From the NCBI GenBank assembly GCA_029202445.1, contig CP119321.1, positions 1,798,001-1,862,000 of the forward strand: a stretch of DNA of 64,000 bases, written 5' to 3'. A model generated the notes under the pieces. The model saw only the letters and a list, made by a program, of their open reading frames with translations. It did not search any database and had not been told where the DNA came from. Position 1 is the stretch's first letter, and every line of letters begins with the position of its first letter. The position numbers and the translations under genes are program-made. Positions 25,103 through 33,112 of this stretch are shown here, in pieces. Source of the DNA: Candidatus Microbacterium phytovorans (lineage in GTDB: Bacteria > Actinomycetota > Actinomycetes > Actinomycetales > Microbacteriaceae).

Positions 25103-26041
25103 TCAGTAGGGCAACGCCAAGTAGGCCGCTGCCACCCAGCCGCGGTACGACCCGTACCTGACCTCGCGCCACGTCTTCGGGGAGCGCGACCAGTTGCTCA
25201 CGGACGAGCCTGTCAGCGTGACCTTCGCCCCCTTGGGGATCACCGTGACGACCGAGCCCGTCCAGGCTTTCGTCCGCAGGTTCAGCGCGGTCTCGGTGAC
25301 GCGGATATTGGTGGGCACCAAGTACTTGGTGGTCGTCCACCCGCTGTAGGTCGCGGCCGGTGCCCCGTAGGAGCCGGCCCGCACGCTGCTCCAGCCGTCA
25401 CGCGTGCCGAGCACGACGACCTTCTGGCCCTTCTTTAGGGTGAGCACGATCTCCGTCGAACCCGAGGCGCTGGCGCGGACATTCAGGTCCTTCGTCGCGG
25501 CGTACGACGTGTAGGTGGGTTTGATGATCTTCGACGACATCACCCATCCGGTGCCGTTCGCCGTTTCGATCTTGCGCCACGTGCCGGCCGTGGCGTACGC
25601 CTTGACGTAGGAGTGCTTCAGCACGGTGGCCACCGCGACTGCCTTCTCGCCGGGCTGAGCGCGAAGCGTCACATCGGCGGTCAGTTCGCGGGGGAAACCC
25701 CGCCCCCCTTCGAACTCCGTCGGCACCACCTGCGTGACCGAGTAGGGAACCCACCCCTCGACGCCGTCGACGCTGATCTTCCGCCACGCGGGCACCTGCG
25801 CCGACACCGACACCTCGTCGCCGGCCGCCAACGTCTCGACCGCGGCCGCACTGTGCGACGGCTCGGCTCGCACGGTCGTGTCGACCGTCACGATACGCGC
25901 GACGGCGGGGGTGATCGGCTCCTCGATCGGGGCGGCCGTGGCGCTCAGCGCAGGGCTCACCCCCACGAGTCCGACGGTGAGGGCGAAAACGGCAGCGGCG
26001 GCGATGGCGACGAGGCTGCGAGAGGTGCGACGCGGGGGCAT
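25103..26041 (-). CDS. Secreted SH3-repeat protein
   Basis: A 312-aa exported protein: signal peptide ~1-36, then four bacterial SH3 domains of about 65-70 residues. Each opens with a V-x-A or N-V-R-A type strand (TTVRAEPSHSAA, VTLRAQPGEKAV, LNVRASASGSTE, LNLRTKAWTGSV) and closes with GWV/GYW-type aromatic strands. Such domains bind peptidoglycan peptides. No enzyme domain is present, so it probably acts as a wall-binding or targeting protein, perhaps with the neighbouring exported protein at 23857. Confidence 0.88.
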   Translation of the reverse strand: MPPRRTSRSLVAIAAAAVFALTVGLVGVSPALSATAAPIEEPITPAVARIVTVDTTVRAEPSHSAAAVETLAAGDEVSVSAQVPAWRKISVDGVEGWVPYSVTQVVPTEFEGGRGFPRELTADVTLRAQPGEKAVAVATVLKHSYVKAYATAGTWRKIETANGTGWVMSSKIIKPTYTSYAATKDLNVRASASGSTEIVLTLKKGQKVVVLGTRDGWSSVRAGSYGAPAATYSGWTTTKYLVPTNIRVTETALNLRTKAWTGSVVTVIPKGAKVTLTGSSVSNWSRSPKTWREVRYGSYRGWVAAAYLALPY

Positions 26042-26084
26042 GCGCTCATCCTGTCACCTCGACGCCAGCGCGCGCTCGTCTGCC

Positions 26085-26130
26085 ACGTGAAAAAGAAGAG
26101 GCCCCTCCGGACTACTGTCCGATCGGGGCC
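26085..26130 (-). terminator. Intrinsic terminator after tRNA-Tyr
   Basis: Two-part hairpin (GGCCCC/GGGGCC outer arms, CGGAC/GTCCG inner arms, 26100-26130) followed on the minus strand by TCTTCTTTTTCACG. It closes the transcript that includes tRNA-Tyr. Confidence 0.8.
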
Positions 26131-26152
26131 GTCCGCCGTTGTGCGGTCGTGG

Positions 26153-26234
26153 TGGCGAGTGAGGGATTCGAACCCCCGAATGCAATGCAGTCTGATTTAC
26201 AGTCAGATCCCTTTGGCCGCTTGGGTAACTCGCC
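26153..26234 (-). tRNA. tRNA-Tyr (anticodon GTA)
   Basis: 82-nt class II tRNA on the minus strand: acceptor GGCGAGT/ACTCGCC, anticodon arm TCTGACTGTAAATCAGA with GTA, a long variable arm, and T-arm GGGGGTTCGAATCCCTC. CCA is not encoded. It lies 85 bp downstream of the FBP-domain gene and is followed by a strong terminator. Confidence 0.93.
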
Positions 26235-26319
26235 AGGTGCGCACCCGCCCGGCTTGTGCAGTCGACCGGAGGCGCGATCACTTATCTTACCTGCACGAAG
26301 CGCGTGCGAAAAACCATGC

Positions 26320-26808
26320 TCATGCCGCGACGACGACCCGCTCCACGAAGGACTCCACGCGATGCCGGGTACCGTCGATGCGCCTGTCGACGCTCGCGCG
26401 CACCTCACTGGGAGCAAGCGGCGCGGCCAGCCGCACGTTCTCGTGGCAGCCCAGGTCGGCGCAGACGTAGGTGCCGACGCTGTCACCGCGGGCACCGGCA
26501 TCCCCCGCCCGCCGTGCGGTGAACAGGGCCACCTGGTCGCCGGGCTGCATCGTGTGACACAGATTGCACATGGCGGGGCGGCCACGACCCGAACCGTCGG
26601 TGGCGCGGAGCACGACACCCGTGGGCGAACCGTCGATCTCGGCCACGACGTAGGCACGGCTGCGGGTGCGGGGATCGCGCCAAGCCAGGAAGTCGAGGTG
26701 GTCCCAGTCGACGAGCAGGAAATCCGGGGGCAAAGCGACCCGGTCGAGTTCGTCGGGTGCGGCGTTCACGAGGACCGCGCGCACCTCATCCTCGGTGAGC
26801 GGCTGCAT
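26320..26808 (-). CDS. FBP-domain (EF-G-binding treble-clef zinc) protein
   Basis: A 162-aa protein of the FBP C-terminal treble-clef family related to the FusB-type EF-G-binding proteins. The zinc motif is C-x2-C in MCNLCHTMQPGD and C-x4-C in YVCADLGCHENVR. The N-terminal half has PPDFLLVDWDHLDFLAWRDP. It probably binds elongation factor G and rescues stalled complexes; in some bacteria such proteins confer fusidic acid resistance, which is not implied here. A TAGACT box at 26815-26820, 6 nt from the ATG, gives it its own leaderless promoter inside the end of the upstream sugar operon. Confidence 0.88.
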   Translation of the reverse strand: MQPLTEDEVRAVLVNAAPDELDRVALPPDFLLVDWDHLDFLAWRDPRTRSRAYVVAEIDGSPTGVVLRATDGSGRGRPAMCNLCHTMQPGDQVALFTARRAGDAGARGDSVGTYVCADLGCHENVRLAAPLAPSEVRASVDRRIDGTRHRVESFVERVVVAA

Positions 26809-26817
26809 CCCCCCAGT

Positions 26818-27786
26818 CTACGAACCCGTCACCGTCGCCGGCTCGACGACGGTGAGCACATCGCCCTCCCACGCGACGGGCATCGGATCGGTGACGCCCC
26901 CCACGAACCGGCCGTCCTCGCCGACATTGCGGAACGCGAACAGCAGCCAGCGCCCGTCGTCCCGCCGGCGCAGGAGGCGCCCGACGTAGAGGTCCTCGCC
27001 GGTGAGCCGCTCGGCGCGGTCGACGTCGAACGGCCCGAGCATGCTGTCGGCGGGGATCGCCCACGTGCCGCCCCGCTCTCCTCGACGCGACGGCATCGAG
27101 TGCTCGGCCAGACACGAGAACAGCAGCACCGGGCGGCCGTCGACGACTTCCACCTGGGTGACCTCGAGCTGCCCGAACCCCGCCTCGCTCGGCACGCTCA
27201 CCGGCTCGCGCAGCTCCCACGCGCGCAGGTCGGCCGACCAGGCGTGACCGATCACGCCTCGACCCTCGACGGGCCCGTGCGGCGCGCGCGCCGTCACGTA
27301 CATGTGCCAGCCGTCGCCGTCCGGATCGGGGAACACCCACGGGTCGCGGAACGCCTCGTCGTGCCACGCTCCGCTGTCGATCGTCTCGTACCAAGGGCCG
27401 GCCGCCTCCAGCACCGGTCCCGGTGCCTTCTGCCAGGTGAGGAGGTCGCGGGAGGTGGCGTATCCGATGCGCTGGATGTTCTTCCCGCCGGATGCCAGTG
27501 AGGAGCCCGTGTAGAAGAGGTACCAGGTGCCGTCGGGATGCCGCACCGTCGACCCCGTCCAGGTGGCGAGGTCGTCGAACGCGGGCGCATCGCCGCGGAC
27601 GAGAGCGTCCTCGATGCGCGTCCACTCGACGAGGTCGTCGGACACGGCGTGACCGACGGACGCACGGTAATGACGCGCTTCCGGATCGTGCAGGGCGCGG
27701 GAGGCGTAGAGGAAGAAGAGGTGGTACCGGTCGCCGTCGTCGGCGAACCAGAAGTCCCACACCCAGGAGTCGGGGAGGTCGAACAA
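26818..27786 (-). CDS. GH32/GH68-like glycoside hydrolase
   Basis: A 322-aa five-bladed beta-propeller enzyme resembling clan GH-J (sucrose/fructan-acting families). Motifs: WVWDFWFAD (nucleophile Asp 11), TWTGS at 75-79, EAFRDPWVFPDPDG with the RDP motif at 147-149, and the acid Glu in GQLEVTQV (~208). No signal peptide, so it acts inside the cell, probably on sugars delivered by the ABC transporter encoded just upstream. The TTG start at 27786 has AAGGAAC upstream. Exact substrate unknown; sucrose or a short fructan would fit. Confidence 0.82.
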   Translation of the reverse strand: MFDLPDSWVWDFWFADDGDRYHLFFLYASRALHDPEARHYRASVGHAVSDDLVEWTRIEDALVRGDAPAFDDLATWTGSTVRHPDGTWYLFYTGSSLASGGKNIQRIGYATSRDLLTWQKAPGPVLEAAGPWYETIDSGAWHDEAFRDPWVFPDPDGDGWHMYVTARAPHGPVEGRGVIGHAWSADLRAWELREPVSVPSEAGFGQLEVTQVEVVDGRPVLLFSCLAEHSMPSRRGERGGTWAIPADSMLGPFDVDRAERLTGEDLYVGRLLRRRDDGRWLLFAFRNVGEDGRFVGGVTDPMPVAWEGDVLTVVEPATVTGS

Positions 27787-27842
27787 GAGAGAGGTTCCTT
27801 ACTGGAGGTCGTGGGGGCGGGCGGAAGGGACGACGAGGACGG

Positions 27843-28784
27843 TCATCCCTTGACGCCGCTGGCCGCGATGGAGCTGACGAACGCCCGCTGGAAGACGAGG
27901 AAGACGACGAGCACCGGGATCGTGATCATCGAGGTGTAGGCCATCACCTCGCCCCAGGCGGTGTTGAGCTGGAAGAAGTACTGCATGCCGACCATGACGG
28001 GCCGCAGGTTCTCCTTCTGCACGACCATGAGCGGCCAGAGGTACTGGTTCCAGGCGGGCAGGAAGGTGAGGATCGCGACCGTGGCGAACGCCGGCCCGGA
28101 CAGGGGCACGATGATGCGGCGGTAGATCCCGAACCAGCTCGCCCCATCGATGCGGGCGGCCTCGTCGAGCGACTTCGGAATGGTGGAGAAGTACTGCGTG
28201 AACAGGAAGATAGAGAACGCGTTGGCGATGAACGGCACGATCTGCACTTCGTAGGTGTTGAGCCATCCGAAGTCGTACTTCAGCACACCGCCCTCGAACA
28301 CGAGCGTCGGCAGCTGCGCCACCCAGTAGACCATCGGCACCGCGATCGTCTCGAAGGGCACGATCAGCGTCGCGATGATGACGGCGAGCACGACGATGCG
28401 GCCGCGCCACGCGAGGCGCGACAGCGCGAAACCCGCCATCGAGTTGACCACGAGCCCGAGCCCCACGGTCAGCACGGTGACCAGCACCGAGTTGAACATG
28501 AACTGCGCGACCGGCACGCGGTCGAAGACACCGAAGTAGTTGTCGAGGCTGATGTCGCCGACCGGCAGGAACGCCATCGGAGAGTCGATGTCCTGCAGGA
28601 TCTGCGCGTCGGGCTTGAGGCTGGAGACGAACATGAACACGAGCGGGAACAGGAAGACCACGGCCAGCAGCGACATCGCGACGTAGGTCGCGACGACGCC
28701 CCATCGGCGGGAGGTCGCGGCGGACCGGGGCGCGCGCCGCGCGTTCTGGCGCGAGCGGGCGGGCGGGGCGAGGGTGTCGGTCAT
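27843..28784 (-). CDS. Carbohydrate ABC transporter permease (MalG-type)
   Basis: A 313-aa inner-membrane permease with six helices and an EAA loop, DEAARIDGASWFGIYRRIIV, that contacts the ATPase. The C-terminal part (PVLVVFLVFQRAFVSSIAAS then GVKG) is the MalG/CUT1 signature. It overlaps the stop of the MalF-type permease by one base (TGATG), indicating coupled translation. No ATPase gene is present in this operon, so it must share one encoded elsewhere, such as an MsiK-like ATPase, as is common in actinobacteria. Confidence 0.95.
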   Translation of the reverse strand: MTDTLAPPARSRQNARRAPRSAATSRRWGVVATYVAMSLLAVVFLFPLVFMFVSSLKPDAQILQDIDSPMAFLPVGDISLDNYFGVFDRVPVAQFMFNSVLVTVLTVGLGLVVNSMAGFALSRLAWRGRIVVLAVIIATLIVPFETIAVPMVYWVAQLPTLVFEGGVLKYDFGWLNTYEVQIVPFIANAFSIFLFTQYFSTIPKSLDEAARIDGASWFGIYRRIIVPLSGPAFATVAILTFLPAWNQYLWPLMVVQKENLRPVMVGMQYFFQLNTAWGEVMAYTSMITIPVLVVFLVFQRAFVSSIAASGVKG

Positions 28785-29725
28785 CAGTCCTTCTCCCGGG
28801 TGAGGCGGCGCTGGATGAGCGCGATGATGAGCACGGCGACGAAGAAGATGAGCGAGATGGCCGCCGCATAGCCGATCTCCTGCTGCTCGTATCCCTTGCG
28901 CACGGCGTGGAAGACGATCGTGGAGGTGGCGCCTTGCGGACCTCCCTGGGTCATGACGTCGATCTGCACGAAGAGGCCGAGCGCGGCGATCGTGATCGTG
29001 ACGAGCACGAACACCATCGTGGGTCGCAGCCCCGGCCAGGTGACGTTGGTGAACTGGCGCCACGGGCTCGCACCGTCCATCCGCGCGGCTTCGTACAGCT
29101 CCTCCGGGATGGTCTGAAGGCCCGACAGCCAGATGATCATGTGGAATCCGACGGCCTGCCAGATCGACATGACGATGATCGCCCCGAGTGCGGTGGACGG
29201 ATCGTTGAGCCAGTCCGTACCGCTCCACAGCCCGAAGGTCACCGCGTCGATCATCGAGTTGACGAGCCCGTCCTCGCGGTAGAGGAACTTCCAGAGGATC
29301 GAGACGACGACGATGGAGGTCACGACCGGGATGAAGAACACGACCCGGAAGAACGTGGTTCCCCGCAGCCTGCGGTTGACGAGCACAGCGAGGGCGAGTC
29401 CCAGTCCCGCCTGCACCGGAACGACGACGAGCGCGAAGAGCGCCGTATTGCCGATCGACTGCACGAAGACGGGGTCGGCGGTGAAGGCGCGGATGAAGTT
29501 GTCCACGCCGACGAAGCGCGGCGGGTTCGGCGAGATCAGTCGCGCGTTCGTGAACGACAGCGTGAAGGCGAGGATCACGGGGATCACGAGGAACAGGAGC
29601 AGGAGGATCGCCGCGGGGGCGATCATCCCCCACCCGGCCCACGCCTGGCGGCCGCGGCTCGTGCGAAGACGGTGGAGTGCGCGCCGAGGAGTCTCGGCTG
29701 CCACCGTGGGAGGTGTGACAGTCAT
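28784..29725 (-). CDS. Carbohydrate ABC transporter permease (MalF-type)
   Basis: A 313-aa permease of the CUT1 type, with a basic cytosolic N-terminus, six helices and an EAA loop, EELYEAARMDGASPWRQFTN. FVGVDNFIRAF near residue 72 is typical of the MalF/UgpA group. It forms the translocation pore together with the MalG-type partner. It lies between the sugar-binding lipoprotein and that partner in the LacI-controlled operon. Confidence 0.95.
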   Translation of the reverse strand: MTVTPPTVAAETPRRALHRLRTSRGRQAWAGWGMIAPAAILLLLFLVIPVILAFTLSFTNARLISPNPPRFVGVDNFIRAFTADPVFVQSIGNTALFALVVVPVQAGLGLALAVLVNRRLRGTTFFRVVFFIPVVTSIVVVSILWKFLYREDGLVNSMIDAVTFGLWSGTDWLNDPSTALGAIIVMSIWQAVGFHMIIWLSGLQTIPEELYEAARMDGASPWRQFTNVTWPGLRPTMVFVLVTITIAALGLFVQIDVMTQGGPQGATSTIVFHAVRKGYEQQEIGYAAAISLIFFVAVLIIALIQRRLTREKD

Positions 29726-29796
29726 GGGGAGTCGTGCCTTTCAGCAGCAGGTCCACGGAGGGGAGGGGGCCCGGTCGCGGGCCCCCTCCGCACCGA

Positions 29797-31089
29797 TCAC
29801 TGGAAGCCGTACCCGTCGTTCGACGCGATGTTCGCGTCGATGTCGGTGACGGCCTGATCGAGCGTGCTCTTCACATCGGCACCGCTCATGATGTTCTTCG
29901 CCGCCGTCTCGAACGTGGTCGAGATCACCGCGTAGGCCGGGGTCTCCGGACGCAGCACCGCGTACTTCTGCGAGAGCTCCACGAACGGACGGAGCACACC
30001 GTCGTCACCGAAGTACTTCGACGCCTGAGCGGCCGCCTCGGTCGCGGGGATCACGATCTGCTTGTCCGCGAACTCGGTGATGTACTCGTCGTTGAAGCTG
30101 AACTCGAGGTAGTCGCGTGCGCCCTCGGCGTCGTTGCAGCTCGACGAGATCGCCCACTGCCACGAGCCGCCACCGATCTTCGGGCCGTTGCCGAAGTCCG
30201 GCGGCGGGAGGATGAGCAGGTCGTCGCCGATCGCTTCGACGGATGCCAGGGCGTTCCACACGCCCGTGTAGCTGAGGGCGACCTCGTCGTCGACGAACTC
30301 CTGGTTGCCGACGGTGCCCGCGTTGCTCGCGTATCCCTTGTCGAACAGCTCCTGGAACCAGGTGCCCCAGGCCACGGCGGCGTCGCCGTTGAGCGACCCG
30401 TCGGCGCTGAGCATCGTGTCGCGGTCGATCAGGTCGCCGCCGAAGCTCTGGAGGAGGGGCGAGTAGGCGTACGGCCACCACTCACCGGTGTCCTCGGCGC
30501 CGATGTCGATGGGCGTGTCGTAACCGGCATCCTTCAGCGTGGCGAGGGCCGAGTCGAACTCGTCCTTGGTCCACGGCTGGTCGGTGCTCGGAATGCGGAT
30601 GCCGTTGCCTTCCAGCACGGACTTGCGCGCGAAGATCGACAGTGCGGCATCCCAGTAGCCCGCGGAGTAGATCTCACCGTCCCACTTTCCGACGGCGGTC
30701 GGCAGCAGCGAGTCGGTGATCTCGCTGGAGATGCCGAGGGGCTGCAGGTACTGCGCCCACGCCCAGTTGGGCATGATCGGCCCGTCGAGGTCGAGGAGGC
30801 ACGGGAGGTCGCCGGAGGCGGCGGCCGCCACGATCGCGTCGTTGTAGGCGCCCTGCGGGAAGGACTCGTGCACGACCTCGTACTCGTCCTGCGAGGCGTT
30901 GTAGTCGGAGATGATCCGCTCGTACACCTCGAGCTCGGCGGCGTTGCCCGCCGAGTGCGTCCACATCGTGAGCTGGGTGCGGCCGTCCTCGCCGGTCGTG
31001 GTTCCCTGGCCGGCCTGGCCGCATCCCGTCAGGGCGAGGACGGTGACCAGTCCCGCCGCGACGAAGAGGGGCGACGTTCTGCGCGTCAT
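29797..31089 (-). CDS. Sugar ABC transporter substrate-binding lipoprotein
   Basis: A 430-aa extracytoplasmic sugar-binding protein (family 1). A lipobox VLALTGCGQ places the lipidated Cys at ~23. Typical features include TMWTHSAGNAAELEVYERII near the N-terminus and PAYAVISTTFETAAKNI near the end. The protein is rich in Trp/Tyr as expected for sugar binding. It feeds the two permeases downstream. It starts only 9 bp after the LacI regulator stop, with AGGAAA as ribosome site, so regulator and transporter are one transcript. Confidence 0.95.
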   Translation of the reverse strand: MTRRTSPLFVAAGLVTVLALTGCGQAGQGTTTGEDGRTQLTMWTHSAGNAAELEVYERIISDYNASQDEYEVVHESFPQGAYNDAIVAAAASGDLPCLLDLDGPIMPNWAWAQYLQPLGISSEITDSLLPTAVGKWDGEIYSAGYWDAALSIFARKSVLEGNGIRIPSTDQPWTKDEFDSALATLKDAGYDTPIDIGAEDTGEWWPYAYSPLLQSFGGDLIDRDTMLSADGSLNGDAAVAWGTWFQELFDKGYASNAGTVGNQEFVDDEVALSYTGVWNALASVEAIGDDLLILPPPDFGNGPKIGGGSWQWAISSSCNDAEGARDYLEFSFNDEYITEFADKQIVIPATEAAAQASKYFGDDGVLRPFVELSQKYAVLRPETPAYAVISTTFETAAKNIMSGADVKSTLDQAVTDIDANIASNDGYGFQ

Positions 31090-31098
31090 TGTGGTTTC

Positions 31099-32220
31099 CT
31101 ATTCCTGGTGCCCGACGCCCACGTCGGGTACCTGATCGGGGGCCGCCGAGCGCGGCCCTTCGGTTGCGTGTGAAGCCCGTCGTCGGTCTCGTTTGGCGAC
31201 TTGCGCCGGCGGCGGGCCCACAGAGTCTCGTCGGACGACGGGACACTCCATTCGGTGCGCGGCATCCTCATCCCCTTCCGCGCGGACGCCGAGCGCGACC
31301 TCCATCGCCCAGCGACCCATCTCGTAATGGGGCAGAGCGATGGTGGTGAGAGGGGGATCGAGTTCCGCGGCGACCAGCTGCTGGTCGTCGTAGCCGACGA
31401 CGGAGAGGTCTCGCGGGATGCCGAGGCCGCGGCGATGGGCGGCGGTGTACACGCCGATCGCCATGCGGTCGTTGAAGCAGAAGATCGCGGTCGGGCGCTG
31501 GTCCTCGGGGAGATCGAGCAGCCGATCGGCCGCCTCCCGCCCGCCCTGCGCCGACGTCTCGCCCTGCACGTGGAGGGCGGGATCGGCCTCGATGCCGGCC
31601 TCGGCGAGCGCGGCGAGGTAGCCGTCGTGACGCAAGCGGGAGGCGATCGGTTCCGGGTCGATCGTGTCGAGGTAGGCGATCCGGGTGTGGCCGGCGGCGA
31701 GGAGCTCGCGGACGGCGGCTTCTCCCCCGGCGCGGTCGTCGGGCACGACGCTGCGGAAGCCGCCCGCGGCCGGATAGCAGTCGAGCATGACGGTGCCGTG
31801 CGGCAGACCCACCGGCGCGGTCGCGGCCCGGTGCCACATGGCCGCGTACAGCACGGCATCCACCTGCTGCGCCGTCATCGCGCGCACCGCCTCGCTCTCG
31901 ACGTCGGCGTCGCCGCCGGTGTCGACGAGCATGACCATGTGGCCGTTCTCGCGGGCGGCATCCTGGGCTCCGGCGAGCATGCGCCCCGCGAACGGCGTCG
32001 TGGCGATCTGGTCGGAGATAAGCCCGACGATCCGGGTGCGCTGGGTGCGCAGGCCGCGCGCGACGGCGCTCGCGGAGTATCCCACCGCGTCGGCGGCCTC
32101 TCGCACGCGCTGCCGGGTGTCTTCGGAGATGCGCGACTGCGCGTTGTTGAGCACGAGAGAGACGGTGGTGACCGAGACGCCGGCGGCGGCGGCGACGTCG
32201 AAGATGCGTGCCCTGCCCAT
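31099..32220 (-). CDS. LacI family transcriptional repressor
   Basis: A 373-aa regulator. The N-terminal HTH and hinge are seen in RIFDVAAAAGVSVTTVSLVL, then NNAQSRISEDTRQRVREAAD, then GYSASAVARGLRTQRT. The periplasmic-binding-like effector domain follows (IAYLDTIDPEPIASRL, AIFCFNDRMAIGVYTA). The last ~35 residues are Arg/Pro-rich and unlike the family, so the C-terminus may be extended by read-through of a lost stop. It is the first gene of the sugar operon; a palindrome upstream suggests autoregulation and operon control by the transported sugar. Confidence 0.93.
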   Translation of the reverse strand: MGRARIFDVAAAAGVSVTTVSLVLNNAQSRISEDTRQRVREAADAVGYSASAVARGLRTQRTRIVGLISDQIATTPFAGRMLAGAQDAARENGHMVMLVDTGGDADVESEAVRAMTAQQVDAVLYAAMWHRAATAPVGLPHGTVMLDCYPAAGGFRSVVPDDRAGGEAAVRELLAAGHTRIAYLDTIDPEPIASRLRHDGYLAALAEAGIEADPALHVQGETSAQGGREAADRLLDLPEDQRPTAIFCFNDRMAIGVYTAAHRRGLGIPRDLSVVGYDDQQLVAAELDPPLTTIALPHYEMGRWAMEVALGVRAEGDEDAAHRMECPVVRRDSVGPPPAQVAKRDRRRASHATEGPRSAAPDQVPDVGVGHQE

Positions 32221-32264
32221 GCCCCACCTCACATCCCTGTGCTGATCGGTCGTTTCACTGCGTT

Positions 32265-32280
32265 GATAAAACGTTTTATC
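32265..32280. promoter_or_regulatory. LacI-type operator upstream of the sugar operon
   Basis: Perfect 16-bp palindrome GATAAAACGTTTTATC with the central CG typical of LacI-family sites, 45 bp upstream of the repressor start. A/T-rich in otherwise ~70% GC DNA. Confidence 0.75.
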
Positions 32281-32366
32281 GGATAGTAGAACACGAACAT
32301 CGCGATCGTCAACACCTCTCCGCGAGTTCGCCGCGGCAGCAGGCGGCTCACCGGGGCGGCACAGCG

Positions 32367-32468
32367 GAGGAGATCGGCGCTGCGGAGGGCGCATCGCGCG
32401 CGTCGACCCTCCGATCCGCCGATCTCCTCCCATCGGCCGAGGCGCGTGCCTCCCATCGGCCGAGGCGC
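32367..32468. repeat. Large inverted repeat plus 20-bp direct repeat
   Basis: A long imperfect hairpin has arms GGAGGAGATCGGCG and CGCCGATCTCCTCC, with an inner GGAGGG/CCCTCC. It overlaps a 20-bp direct repeat (32426-32445 and 32449-32468). The element lies between the divergent lacI and yajQ genes. It could insulate transcription or be a mobile-repeat remnant. Confidence 0.6.
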
Positions 32469-32519
32469 TCCTCTCTCCGAGGCCGCCGAGCCCACCCTGA
32501 CGGGCGGGAGCCCCCCGGA

Positions 32520-32525
32520 TAGACT
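32520..32525 (+). promoter_or_regulatory. -10 box of leaderless yajQ
   Basis: TAGACT ends 6 nt before the ATG at 32532, placing the expected transcript start at the start codon. No ribosome site is present. Confidence 0.55.
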
Positions 32526-32531
32526 TCCCTC

Positions 32532-33020
32532 ATGGCTGACTCTTCGTTCGACATCGTCTCCAAGATCGACCGCCAGGAGGCGGACAACGCGCTCAACCAG
32601 GCCCGCAAGGAGGTCGAGCAGCGCTACGACTTCAAGGGCACCGGCGCGTCCATCGAGTGGAGCGGCGAGGCCATCCTCATCAAGGCCAACAGCGAGGACC
32701 GCGCCAAGGCCGTGCTCGACGTCTTCCAGTCCAAGCTCATCAAGCGCGGCATCTCGCTGAAGTCGCTCGAGTCGGGCGAGGCGGTCGTCAGCGGCAAGGA
32801 GTACCGCCTGACGTCGACGCTGAAAGAGGGCATCTCGCAGGAGAACGCGAAGAAGATCGGCAAGCTCATCCGCGACGAGGGCCCGAAGTCGGTGAAGTCG
32901 CAGATCCAGGGCGACGAACTGCGCGTCCAGTCGAAGTCGCGCGACGACCTGCAGGAGGTGCAGCGACTGTTGAAGGCGGCCGACCTCGACGTCGACCTCC
33001 AATTCGTCAACTACCGCTAG
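32532..33020 (+). CDS. yajQ: YajQ family nucleotide-binding protein
   Basis: A 162-aa cytosolic protein, the usual length for YajQ/UPF0234. Family blocks: [51 protein letters not shown] and [20 protein letters not shown], ending VDLQFVNYR. Members bind nucleotides or RNA, and in some bacteria cyclic di-GMP. The role in actinobacteria is unclear. It is monocistronic, with a leaderless promoter, and divergent from the LacI operon. Confidence 0.97.
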   Translation: MADSSFDIVSKIDRQEADNALNQARKEVEQRYDFKGTGASIEWSGEAILIKANSEDRAKAVLDVFQSKLIKRGISLKSLESGEAVVSGKEYRLTSTLKEGISQENAKKIGKLIRDEGPKSVKSQIQGDELRVQSKSRDDLQEVQRLLKAADLDVDLQFVNYR

Positions 33021-33112
33021 CGCGCCGCGCGATCCGGCGTCAACCCTGAACTCGGGGGAGTTTTGACCACCTAGGCTGAAGACTCGATCTGGGGAGATCC
33101 CGGAGAGGGTGG

